Shown here in pieces: positions 1-8,625 of a DNA stretch of 64,000 nt. Source of the stretch: an uncultured Paracoccaceae bacterium (GTDB taxonomy: Bacteria; Pseudomonadota; Alphaproteobacteria; Rhodobacterales; Rhodobacteraceae); assembly GCA_947488605.1 (NCBI GenBank), contig CANKZJ010000003.1, positions 310,001 to 374,000 of the forward strand. The letters run 5' to 3'. A program made the position numbers and the translations under genes. How positions within the stretch are numbered: position 1 is the first letter of the stretch; each line of letters opens with the position of its first letter. The notes below the pieces were generated by a model that saw only the letters and a list, made by a program, of their open reading frames with translations, was not told where the DNA came from and searched no databases.

Positions 1-1942
1 ACGGTGACCGAAGTGCCGCAGCAAGTGAAAGATCATCCTCTGGCAAGGCAAGAAAGCTCAACAATGCCGCTAGGTCCTTTACTGCGAGTTCGGCCCCAAC
101 CCGCAACCGGTCAGCTCCTGCGATCTTGAGGTTGGCGGCCTTACACGCGCGAATGATCTCGGCAAACAAATCGGAACGGCGCTGAACGAGGATCAGAAAG
201 TCACCTTCTGTGATCGGCCTGCGTTGAAACTCTCCGGTGTTTTCAATTTCCTCCGGGATCGTTTCATTTTCGATCATATATTTGATCTTGGTTGCGACGC
301 GCTGGGCCATCAAAACCGTGTGGTCTGTCGCACTGGGTTCATCGACGGGTTTGAACCACTCGCGATTATCCTCAACCGTTGATTTCTCGATCACTGGCCA
401 CAGATCAACGCGCCCGGGCATGTTTTCCTTGAACGCGATGTGGGTCAGATCATGGTCCATACCTTCGGCGCGATCACCGGTGAACGTCGCATCCACCACA
501 GACAGGATCGCCTGCGATGACCGGAATGAATGATCAAGCGATGTCACCTCAAACGGCTTTTCAATCGCCTCGTGCGCATCCCGAAAATGCGCCTTCATTT
601 GGTCAAAGGCGGCCGGATCCGCGCCTTGGAACGAATAGATCGATTGTTTCTTGTCACCCACGACAAAGATTGTCCGTTCACGTTCCGGCTTGGCCCCCTC
701 ACCGGTGGCAAACTCCTGGGTTAGCTGTTCGATTACGGCCCATTGGGTCGGGCTAGTGTCCTGTGCTTCGTCCACAAGGATATGGTCGATGCCGCCGTCC
801 AACCGGAATAACACCCATTGCGCGACGGCCGGATCGGTCAGCAATGCCTTTGCCTTGAGGATCAGGTCGTCAAAGTCCAACGCGCCCATTGTCAGTTTGC
901 GCACCTCGTAGGCAGGGATGAAAACGCGCGCGAAGGCGTAAATCGCCTCGGTTCGCGCGGCTGCATCCATCGCCCAAAGGTGCGCCCTTGCTGCGGCAAC
1001 TCGGTCCATCCAATCGTGCACGGCCTCTGCAATTGGCGCGATTGCGTCAACAGCCTTGCCATGCCGACTTTGTGGAAAGTTTGTCGACTTGGAATTGCTT
1101 GTGCCAGCATAGAGAAACAGGCCAAAAAGTGTGTCTAACGTTGCCCAATTAGGGTTTTTGAGATCAAGCATAGCGATCTGTTCGCCAAACTTCTTGTATG
1201 TCGCCGATTGATCCTTGAACGCTTCCTTGATGTCGTCGGTGAGAGCGAATTCGTGTCCTTTGAACGCTAATTTCAACGCGTCATCGCGCTGGGCGGTCGG
1301 TGATAGATCAAGAAGCGTCTTGATCGTTTCCGGCGTGGTAGATTGTACAAACGGTTCGCGGTGTTTGGCGATTTCTGCCGTGAACTTTGCAAGATCGTCA
1401 CCGGTGAAATGTGCAAGCATATCGTGGACAACCTGCGCGTCCTGCCCTTGAACCATGTCATCAACGACTTCGGCGCGAAGTATTTCCGCAGCACGATCTT
1501 CCATTTCCCGAAACTGCGGACTGACCTGCGCCTCAAGCGGGAAGCGTCGCAGGACACCCGCACAAAACGAGTGAATGGTTTGGATCTTAAGCCCGCCCGG
1601 CGTTTCAATCGCCCGCGCGAACAGCGTGCGTGCTTGCCCAAGTCGGACCGCATCAATGTGCTGATCCACGCCAAGCGCCTGCAATTGGTCGCGTAATTTA
1701 CCGTCCGGCATCATCGCCCATGCGCCAAGACGCTGAAACAGGCGGTTTTGCATCTCGGCGGCGGCAGCTTTGGTATAAGTCAGGCATAGAATGTTCTGAG
1801 GCGAGACTTTTTCGAGCAATAGCCGTGCCACACGGTCAGTCAGAACGCGCGTTTTGCCCGACCCTGCATTTGCTGATAGCCAGGTCGAGGTTTGTGGATC
1901 AGCGGCATCGACCTGCCGTTGTGTGGCGGCATCCCGGATCAT
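1..1942 (-). CDS. addA: AddA double-strand-break repair helicase-nuclease, N-terminal part (runs off left edge)
   Basis: Helicase subunit of the AddAB complex, which processes DNA double-strand ends before RecA loading. Reading from 1942 leftwards, the protein starts MIRDAATQRQVDAADP and has the UvrD-type Walker A SANAGSGKT near residue 25. Further on are a Walker B DEAQDTS, FVVGDKKQSIYSF, the SFRSS motif and FLILVQRR, in the family's usual order. About 647 codons are present; the rest of the helicase and the C-terminal nuclease domain lie outside the window. The ATG overlaps the addB stop (ATGA at 1942-1939), so the two are translationally coupled, as expected for a stoichiometric complex. 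No frameshift was seen in the parts I translated. Confidence 0.95.
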   Translation of the reverse strand, partial: MIRDAATQRQVDAADPQTSTWLSANAGSGKTRVLTDRVARLLLEKVSPQNILCLTYTKAAAAEMQNRLFQRLGAWAMMPDGKLRDQLQALGVDQHIDAVRLGQARTLFARAIETPGGLKIQTIHSFCAGVLRRFPLEAQVSPQFREMEDRAAEILRAEVVDDMVQGQDAQVVHDMLAHFTGDDLAKFTAEIAKHREPFVQSTTPETIKTLLDLSPTAQRDDALKLAFKGHEFALTDDIKEAFKDQSATYKKFGEQIAMLDLKNPNWATLDTLFGLFLYAGTSNSKSTNFPQSRHGKAVDAIAPIAEAVHDWMDRVAAARAHLWAMDAAARTEAIYAFARVFIPAYEVRKLTMGALDFDDLILKAKALLTDPAVAQWVLFRLDGGIDHILVDEAQDTSPTQWAVIEQLTQEFATGEGAKPERERTIFVVGDKKQSIYSFQGADPAAFDQMKAHFRDAHEAIEKPFEVTSLDHSFRSSQAILSVVDATFTGDRAEGMDHDLTHIAFKENMPGRVDLWPVIEKSTVEDNREWFKPVDEPSATDHTVLMAQRVATKIKYMIENETIPEEIENTGEFQRRPITEGDFLILVQRRSDLFAEIIRACKAANLKIAGADRLRVGAELAVKDLAALLSFLALPEDDLSLAAALRSP

Positions 1943-4866
1943 GTCAGCACCTGCGGTTTTGGCTCTTCGTGGGTATCCCATTCGCCAAAGCGCGACAGGT
2001 GGTCATAGGCACTATGATCCGTTTTCAAAAACAGCGCGAGGCGCGCAGTATATCCGCGATCAGGACGCTGCCAATTCTCAAAAAGCGTCTCTAACTCTGC
2101 CCAAACTTGATCTGGTGGCTGTTTGTCCAAGGGCGCAGGTACGTTCTTCATCGCCGCATTGACGCCAATGAACGCAGCACTGGCGACTGACCTTTGCCCG
2201 ACCTTCTCAAACGCGCCACGCTCAACCATCGCGGCCTCAAGCAGCAATTGTTTATCAAACGTAAGTTGCTGGTTCTTGGTCGGAACTTGCCCGGTTTTGT
2301 AGTCATAGATCAGCGCATCATCGAACTCTGTCAGATCAATTCTGTCAGCTTTGCAGGTCAGCAGAACACCAGAGGGCGCCACAATGATTTCACCAAAGGC
2401 CTCGATCACATGATCAGCGGCAAGTGCTTGGCGTTCTGCCTCATCTGCCAAAAACTGATCGGCGGACCGTTCCATCCGGGCCAGCCATTGCGCACGCACA
2501 GTTGGCCAAGGGCAGTGTTCGTTAAGTTTTTCATCGGCGATTTGCATCAACGCGGCGCGATCCTCAGGCCCGAAGCCGTTGCGGATAAAGGCCTCCAGCA
2601 CGCTGTGCACAATAGTACCGCGCAATGGGGCATCTGCCGTTGGCAAAAGCGGATTAAGTGGATCAAGCCGCAGCGTCTTGCGCGCGTAAATCGCAAAAGG
2701 ATCGCGGATCAGCGTCTTAATCTGTGTCACTGACAGTTGAGTGGGGCGCGCGTCGGGCGGCGGGCAAGGCGATGGTCGCGGTTCAGGATCGATCCGCGTT
2801 TCGGGTGTGGACAAGGTCGCGGCCTTTGCGCTCCATGCATCGCCCTTGGCACGCATCAGTTCCAGCGCATCTGGTCCATTTCCGTCAGGAAGCCCTTTCA
2901 GTAAATTGGTCAGCCTGTTCACCCAACGTGATGGCACGGTTTCTGCATCTGCTGATCGCTTTGCGCGGGTGATCCATACCTCGTTTCCTGCGATAGCTTG
3001 CTGATAGTCATGCGCTGACAGTCCAATGTTTCTTTCTGGCAAAAGCAGTCCGGCCTTTGCGCGCATCACGCGGTTGAGCCAAGGATCAGGCGACGGTGCT
3101 TCTGGCCAAACGCCGTCGTTCATCCCGCCAAGGATCGTTAGATCGACGCCTTGAACGCGCGCCTCTAACGTACCCCAAATCAGAATGTTGGGGTGGCCCG
3201 CATCGCGATCCCGGACAACACCGTCAGCGATTACCGCACCAAAAAGTGCGATGTAATCATATGCGGTCATCATGCCGCCAGCATGTGCTGCATCGGCCAA
3301 CTTATCGCAGACGCGGCGCGCTTCACGACCCGCCGCCGCTTCCCATAAACCGCCAGTACCGTCTGCCTTTGGACCAGCACAAAGCTGTTCCGCCAATGCC
3401 AAATGCCGATCAAGGAAGTCCGAAATTTGCTTTGCGTCAACGTCATTAAGATCACAAACAAGATCGCTTAACCACGCAACCCAATCTGCGCGACCGCTGC
3501 CTTTTTCTGCCCATGTCTGCAAATCAATCGCGGTTGGGAATGGCGGTCCATATCGGCGCAGGTGTAACTCTAGATCTCTGGTGTGGCGTAGGTGCTCGCC
3601 ACGGTCGTCCCGCTCAGAGTGACACAGCGGGTGCTTGAGCAAAGTTAGCAGCGCCTCGCCTGTGAGTGGTTTTGCAAAAAGCTCTGCTACATGACGCAAC
3701 AACCGACCGGGCGGGGAAAGCGCCAAAGGCATGCCCGCACTATCGTCTGGTTTTATATTCCATCGATCAAGCGCGGCGGTCACTTGCCGGGTTAACATGC
3801 GGTCCGGCGAAATGAGGGCCGCCGTTCTTCCATCTTGCGCCGCTTGTCGCAAACGAAGTGCAATGGTTTCCGCCTCTGCCCGAGGTGAGCTTGCCTCAAC
3901 AAGGGTTAGGCCGTCAGTTGCCTCAAGCAGGTCGCCAAGTTTTGGACCCTCAGTCAACCATTGGTCGGTGACGGGCGCAGGTCGTAGCGACAACGAGATC
4001 AGTGCGTTGCGTTTTGGGTGAAGTGCTCTTTGCTTGGTCCAAGGTCGCACACCACCATGTTCAAACCCGATCAAGTCCATCAACCGCCGAAAGCGATATT
4101 GGGGATGATCCTGCGTGGTCATAGGGTCATCCATAGCGTCCCACACGGGTGCGGGCAGATCAAAATCATAGCCGGGCAGGATGATCGCGCCCTGAGGAAG
4201 CTGCGCCACAGCTTGCATAAAAAGGGCTGTCGCGCCGCGTGATCCGGTGGAACCAGCAACAATAATCGGATGGGCAGGCGGCACCTTAGACCAGCGCGCC
4301 GCAAGCGTTTCTATCACAAGGCGTTGACGTGCTTCTTGATCAGGCGGCGCGTTGTCGATGCTGAAATACGGCGCGATGATCTTGAAAAATCGCAGGGCGC
4401 GATCCCAGTGGCCAGATTGATCTGTGACGTCAAGCTGCGCAATCGTGTCGTAACTGACGCCTTCGCCTTGCATTTCATCCATCAGGTTCGCAAGGCTATC
4501 CGACAGATCGTAAAGTGCCGCTTTTGGTGCCAGATCAGGTTGTTGTTCAAGAAGTTTGGCGACGAATTGCGAAAGCTCCAGCCGGCGTTGAAGCTGCGAG
4601 ACAGCAGGCGGCAAATCTGAAGATACCGGGTCGCCCGCCAAATCGGTAATCAACCGAACCCTTGGCAAAAGCCGCGCAGGACCGTCATCAAACACGGCTC
4701 TGATACGGCGCTGCATCCGGGTGGTGTTTACATAGATTTCAACTCGCGCCCAATCAACCGGCGAAGCGTCTGCCAAGCGCACCTTGAGGCCATCAACCAG
4801 CCCATTTGCGAAATCGACACCGGGAGAACTTGCAAAAATGCGGGGCTTGCCGCTGTCATTAAACAT
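1939..4866 (-). CDS. addB: AddB double-strand-break repair nuclease subunit
   Basis: Second subunit of the AddAB helicase-nuclease (975 aa, near the usual size for alphaproteobacterial AddB). The N-terminal half is the degenerate helicase-like scaffold. The C-terminal PD-(D/E)XK nuclease is visible as RGTIVHSVLEAF followed later by ALIYDYKTGQ, whose D and K are catalytic-type residues near residue 870. It starts with ATG at 4866, eight bases inside the end of the upstream nucleotidyltransferase gene, and overlaps addA by four bases. The close coupling tsaE-amgK-murU-addB-addA suggests one long transcript. The function is family knowledge; the reading frame is intact throughout. Confidence 0.94.
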   Translation of the reverse strand: MFNDSGKPRIFASSPGVDFANGLVDGLKVRLADASPVDWARVEIYVNTTRMQRRIRAVFDDGPARLLPRVRLITDLAGDPVSSDLPPAVSQLQRRLELSQFVAKLLEQQPDLAPKAALYDLSDSLANLMDEMQGEGVSYDTIAQLDVTDQSGHWDRALRFFKIIAPYFSIDNAPPDQEARQRLVIETLAARWSKVPPAHPIIVAGSTGSRGATALFMQAVAQLPQGAIILPGYDFDLPAPVWDAMDDPMTTQDHPQYRFRRLMDLIGFEHGGVRPWTKQRALHPKRNALISLSLRPAPVTDQWLTEGPKLGDLLEATDGLTLVEASSPRAEAETIALRLRQAAQDGRTAALISPDRMLTRQVTAALDRWNIKPDDSAGMPLALSPPGRLLRHVAELFAKPLTGEALLTLLKHPLCHSERDDRGEHLRHTRDLELHLRRYGPPFPTAIDLQTWAEKGSGRADWVAWLSDLVCDLNDVDAKQISDFLDRHLALAEQLCAGPKADGTGGLWEAAAGREARRVCDKLADAAHAGGMMTAYDYIALFGAVIADGVVRDRDAGHPNILIWGTLEARVQGVDLTILGGMNDGVWPEAPSPDPWLNRVMRAKAGLLLPERNIGLSAHDYQQAIAGNEVWITRAKRSADAETVPSRWVNRLTNLLKGLPDGNGPDALELMRAKGDAWSAKAATLSTPETRIDPEPRPSPCPPPDARPTQLSVTQIKTLIRDPFAIYARKTLRLDPLNPLLPTADAPLRGTIVHSVLEAFIRNGFGPEDRAALMQIADEKLNEHCPWPTVRAQWLARMERSADQFLADEAERQALAADHVIEAFGEIIVAPSGVLLTCKADRIDLTEFDDALIYDYKTGQVPTKNQQLTFDKQLLLEAAMVERGAFEKVGQRSVASAAFIGVNAAMKNVPAPLDKQPPDQVWAELETLFENWQRPDRGYTARLALFLKTDHSAYDHLSRFGEWDTHEEPKPQVLT

Positions 4867-5530
4867 TCAACATCTCTTCGGCTGCCTTGATACTAGAAGG
4901 CTGACCAACGTCGCACCATTGGCCTGAATAGGTCGTGCCAAAAAGCCTGCCACGTTCGGCAATGATATCCCATGCGACGTTAAGGGAAAATGCATCCTCG
5001 GGTATCTCGGCCAGAACATCGGTGCGGATCATTTGAACACCAGTATAAACACTCTGTGGTGCGCGGTGCAGGCGGCCATTTGCATCAACTTCGAAATCAC
5101 CCTTGCCCAAATGGCCTGCGACATTGGTCTTTTCGATGATCAACAGCAATGCTTCCATGCTGTCATCCCATGCCTTCAAAACGGTCGTTATCGGATTTGG
5201 CCCCTTCCAAACGGCATCAGTGTTCATTGTTAGGATCGGGTTTGCATTCAACAACGGAAGTGCCTTTCGCAACCCTCCACCTGTTTCGAGCAGCGCATCG
5301 CTTTCGTCTGAAAACAAGATGTCTTGCCCGGCCAGATGTTGGGCGATGGCCTCCTTTTTGTAGTGCAGGTTTACGACTTTGTGCCCAATGTCTGCGGCTT
5401 TAGCGATATCAAGCGCGTGATCTAGCAACGCCTTTCCCGCGACTTTGATCAGTGGTTTGGGTAGGTTTTGCGTCAAAGCACCCATGCGGGTCCCCAGACC
5501 TGCGGCGAATAGCAAGACGGGCGGCCTCAT
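4859..5530 (-). CDS. murU: MurU-type sugar nucleotidyltransferase (MurNAc-1-phosphate uridylyltransferase)
   Basis: A 223-residue nucleotidyltransferase with the N-terminal signature FAAGLGTRMGALTQNLPKPL (GxGTRM...PKP), which binds the nucleoside triphosphate and Mg. In the MurU pathway it turns MurNAc-1-phosphate into UDP-MurNAc, recycling peptidoglycan sugar and bypassing fosfomycin-sensitive MurA. The MurU assignment rests on the neighbour: the preceding gene, overlapping by four bases (ATGA at 5530), is an AmgK-type sugar kinase, and the AmgK-MurU pair is the known recycling route. On sequence alone it could be another NDP-sugar pyrophosphorylase. The short length fits MurU better than the larger GlmU or RfbA types. 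Confidence 0.85.
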   Translation of the reverse strand: MRPPVLLFAAGLGTRMGALTQNLPKPLIKVAGKALLDHALDIAKAADIGHKVVNLHYKKEAIAQHLAGQDILFSDESDALLETGGGLRKALPLLNANPILTMNTDAVWKGPNPITTVLKAWDDSMEALLLIIEKTNVAGHLGKGDFEVDANGRLHRAPQSVYTGVQMIRTDVLAEIPEDAFSLNVAWDIIAERGRLFGTTYSGQWCDVGQPSSIKAAEEMLNV

Positions 5531-6489
5531 GCGGTCAGACTTTCAAGGTGGGCTGATGTCGGTGGTGGTATGGTATCCAGGACAACCTGTTTTAGGTCAT
5601 GCAATGCGGGGTGTTGCAAGTCGTGTAAAATATGGCCCCAGAGGCGGGGCATAAAGGCCAAATAGCGCGCCTTCTTCATTTCGGTCGCGAGCCGGGCGAA
5701 CACCCCAAGAATACGCAAGTTGCGTTGCACGCTCAGGCACGCGACAGCAGTCGGAAGATTTTGTCCCGCCTTGCTGCGCTCACTGGCGTAAGCAATTAAT
5801 TCTTCCGCCAAAGGTTCTGCGACGTCCCTTCGGGCATCGCGCAGCAGCGACGCAAGATCATAGCCCGCAGGCGCAAGAAAGGCGTCTTGAAAATCGAGAA
5901 GCCCGACGCGGTCCATGCCAGACTGCGCTGGGCGCCAGATCAGATTTTCGGCATGGAAATCCCGCAAAGCAAGCACGGTTGGATTAGGCGCGCATTGGGC
6001 CAGTGCGCGCTCCATTTCCTGATGCAGATCCGTGGTGGGTTTTTTGCTGTAATGCTCACCCACGATACTAATCATGTCCGCGCCGACGCTGGGCGTCATG
6101 GCCTTCATGCCATCGGGTGCCGGTATCGATTCCAACCGCAACAGAATTTCCGCGGCTGTCTGGTAGAGCGTCTTGGTGTCTTGGGGCGAATTATTGAGCC
6201 AATCAGCGAAATGTGTTTCGCCCAGATCTGTCAATAACATCAGGCCGCTGATTGCATCATGTGCCAGTATCTCGGGTGCGCGCAGCCCGTTTTGGGTAAG
6301 CAGCTGGGCGATCTGGGCAAAGGAACGCGTGTCGCCGTCGGGTGCGTCCATAAGGATGATGCTTTGGTCTGCTTTGGATAGCCGCATGTAACGTCGCGCT
6401 GACGCATCGCCAGCGATCTGCGAGCGATTCCAATCCTTAAAGCCACTCGCGGTCAAGAATGATTCAATTTGGGCTGCGCGGTCAGACAT
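5527..6489 (-). CDS. amgK: AmgK-type anomeric sugar kinase (aminoglycoside phosphotransferase fold)
   Basis: A 320-residue phosphotransferase of the APH fold. Visible motifs are the catalytic-loop LRDFHAENLIW (about residue 195) and the Mg-binding GLLDFQDA about 20 residues on. AmgK phosphorylates the anomeric hydroxyl of MurNAc or GlcNAc for peptidoglycan recycling. This protein is followed, with a four-base overlap, by the matching uridylyltransferase MurU. The gene overlaps the upstream tsaE stop by eight bases. tsaE-amgK adjacency is common in proteobacteria (family knowledge). The frame is complete. An unrelated small-molecule kinase is possible but unlikely in this context. Confidence 0.87.
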   Translation of the reverse strand: MSDRAAQIESFLTASGFKDWNRSQIAGDASARRYMRLSKADQSIILMDAPDGDTRSFAQIAQLLTQNGLRAPEILAHDAISGLMLLTDLGETHFADWLNNSPQDTKTLYQTAAEILLRLESIPAPDGMKAMTPSVGADMISIVGEHYSKKPTTDLHQEMERALAQCAPNPTVLALRDFHAENLIWRPAQSGMDRVGLLDFQDAFLAPAGYDLASLLRDARRDVAEPLAEELIAYASERSKAGQNLPTAVACLSVQRNLRILGVFARLATEMKKARYLAFMPRLWGHILHDLQHPALHDLKQVVLDTIPPPTSAHLESLTA

Positions 6490-6946
6490 GCAAATCTTTC
6501 AACCGGTCTTGCCAACTTGGTGTACCAGAAATAGCGATTTCATGATGGTTGGTATGTGCGGAAAACTTCAGGAATAGCGCCGAATTGGGAGCATCAGACC
6601 CAAGACGATCGGGCCATTCGATCAGGCATATGGCCGTCTCAAATGCTTCTTCAAGGCCAAGCTCTAACGCTTCGTCAGGATGCGTAAGGCGGTAAAGATC
6701 GCAATGCCAAATATCGCCCGCATCGTGTTCGTAAGTTTGGACAAGAGTAAAGGTTGGCGATGGAACATCTTCCATCCGGTCAAGGCGGGTACGGATCAAC
6801 GCCCGCGCGAATGCCGATTTACCCGCACCAATGGGGCCTTCTAATAGAAGTGTGTCACCCTTTTTCAGTCTTGGTGCAATTTGTTGCGCCAGACTTTCTG
6901 TCGTGCCTTCGTCACGAAGTTCAAATTGAAAAAGAATATCGGCCAT
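6482..6946 (-). CDS. tsaE: TsaE, tRNA threonylcarbamoyladenosine biosynthesis ATPase
   Basis: A 154-residue P-loop ATPase with Walker A GPIGAGKSAFARALI near residue 38 and the conserved PSPTFTLVQTYE plus HCDLYRLTHPDE segments that define TsaE/YjeE. It drives turnover of the TsaBDE complex that makes t6A at position 37 of ANN-decoding tRNAs. The typical length is about 150 residues, so it is complete. It is the first gene of the tightly overlapping minus-strand group. A 41-base gap separates it from the PAS-protein gene upstream, so it may share that promoter. Confidence 0.95.
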   Translation of the reverse strand: MADILFQFELRDEGTTESLAQQIAPRLKKGDTLLLEGPIGAGKSAFARALIRTRLDRMEDVPSPTFTLVQTYEHDAGDIWHCDLYRLTHPDEALELGLEEAFETAICLIEWPDRLGSDAPNSALFLKFSAHTNHHEIAISGTPSWQDRLKDLHV

Positions 6947-6987
6947 GCGCCGACACTATGGCGTTGTGTGGTCCCTGCAAGCAGAAA

Positions 6988-8547
6988 TCAGCGTTTAGCT
7001 GTTTGGATTGCCCGATCAGTTTGGGTGATCTTTTGGATGACTGGGCGCATGGTTTGCGCGTTTGCAAAACGTACCATTGTCATGCCGCCTGATATTGGGT
7101 TGGCATAACACCGCAGATGCCGCCCATCATCAAGCATCGCATCATCAGACCAAGGTTTGCGGGCACCCTGTTGTTGGATAAAGCCGCGCATTTCAGTCCA
7201 CATTGGGGAGGGGACGCAGCGGTCTTGCCATACCGACATCTCAGAGCTGAGTTCGCGATGTTCCAACATCAGTTCATGATTGGTTGACCAGAGTTTCGAA
7301 TAAGCATGGTTTGAAATGATCAATGTACCGGCTGCTGAAAACACGGCAATCGCGTCGGAGAGCGTATCAAGAACAGCCTGCCCGGTCTCGATATCGGATC
7401 GAAAGCGGCGTGTCAGAGAGATTTCTGCGCTGATATCTTCGAACAAGAAAGCAAATGCGCCATCGGGGTGGGGTCTGCCCGTGACGCGGAATGTTTGCCC
7501 ATCGGAAAGCGCCCAATGTTCGCTATAGGTGCCGCTTTTGGCTGCCGCCTCAACAGCGGTGAATTGGTCACGCCATGATCCGTAGTTCTTTGGTTCAGGC
7601 ATCAGGCCCTTTTCCCGCAAGCGATCAAGGAACATATCAATTGTCGGTTTCGGCAAAAGAAAATCAGTTGGAAGGCCCGTCATATCAAGCAACGCCGGAT
7701 TGAAGATCACTAAGCGCCGTTCTTTGTCAAAGATCGCAAGCCCAATGGACAACTGGGCAAACGTTTTCCCAAGCGCCTGAACAAAGTCTTTGCGTTCTTG
7801 ATCCACGCTCACAAGTGCGTTGGCTGCGTTTGCAAAATGCAAATAGCCGTTAGTACGAACCTTTGTTTGCACGTCAAACCAATGCTCTGATTGATCAAGA
7901 CCACTTTTCACCAATATGCGTTCTTGCGCTGGTAATTCAGAAACGGAAAGCTTGGAAAACGGCGTCTTTTCTGGGGCGTGCATTTGGACAAAATCTGAAT
8001 ACGCATTGTTGGCCCAAAGGATCTGTCCGTCACCGTCCGATTGCCAAATCAACTGAGGCGAAAGCGTGATTGCATCCTCCATAAGTGATTTTTCAGCATC
8101 AACTGTCGTCTTCATCCACTGCAGAACGACGTCTTGTCTTTGGCCGTCGTTATCGGTGTTAAGTTCTAGCCGTGTCTGGCGCTCTGATTTGCGGATATCA
8201 AGAAAAAGCGAGGGGTCTACTTCGCTACGTAAACGTATGTCGGTGATGACAGGGTCGGAAAGTGTGCTGCGCAACCGTGTGAACCGCGATTCTAAAACGC
8301 CAAGCGTTGCTTCATAATCGGACAAATGCTTGCTGCCTTGCCCCGACAGCGTAAGCGCGTCAGTCGTCGCATCAATGAGACTTTGATCATGAAACAAAAA
8401 GACGATGCCAGTTGATGTTGGCGGCGTCTTGGTCGTTTTTGCACCAGCCTGTCGTTGTTGGCGCGGCCTAAGCGCTGCCAGAATGGCAAGCGCGCCCACC
8501 ATCGCCATACATAAAATGCCTGCCAAATTCACAGAATTGATCAACAT
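6988..8547 (-). CDS. Membrane-anchored PAS-domain protein, possible degenerate sensor
   Basis: A 519-residue protein with one N-terminal transmembrane segment (about residues 3-25, NLAGILCMAMVGALAILAAL) and a coiled, polar region. At least two PAS-like modules follow; QLIWQSDGDGQILWANNAY and LSDAIAVFSAAGTLIISNHAY are typical PAS starts. I find no histidine-kinase H-box or ATPase motif, so it is a sensor-like protein without an evident output domain. The ATG at 8547 is preferred over an upstream in-frame TTG at 8580. It is encoded between regB and tsaE on the same strand as both; the closeness to RegB is suggestive, but a role in redox signalling is only inference. Confidence 0.75.
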   Translation of the reverse strand: MLINSVNLAGILCMAMVGALAILAALRPRQQRQAGAKTTKTPPTSTGIVFLFHDQSLIDATTDALTLSGQGSKHLSDYEATLGVLESRFTRLRSTLSDPVITDIRLRSEVDPSLFLDIRKSERQTRLELNTDNDGQRQDVVLQWMKTTVDAEKSLMEDAITLSPQLIWQSDGDGQILWANNAYSDFVQMHAPEKTPFSKLSVSELPAQERILVKSGLDQSEHWFDVQTKVRTNGYLHFANAANALVSVDQERKDFVQALGKTFAQLSIGLAIFDKERRLVIFNPALLDMTGLPTDFLLPKPTIDMFLDRLREKGLMPEPKNYGSWRDQFTAVEAAAKSGTYSEHWALSDGQTFRVTGRPHPDGAFAFLFEDISAEISLTRRFRSDIETGQAVLDTLSDAIAVFSAAGTLIISNHAYSKLWSTNHELMLEHRELSSEMSVWQDRCVPSPMWTEMRGFIQQQGARKPWSDDAMLDDGRHLRCYANPISGGMTMVRFANAQTMRPVIQKITQTDRAIQTAKR

Positions 8548-8625
8548 AACTTGCCCGCTTTTTCCGACTGCCCGCCGCAAACATCGCTTAGGAAAGTTAA
8601 TGTGGTCTTAATCTGTGTGTCGGAC

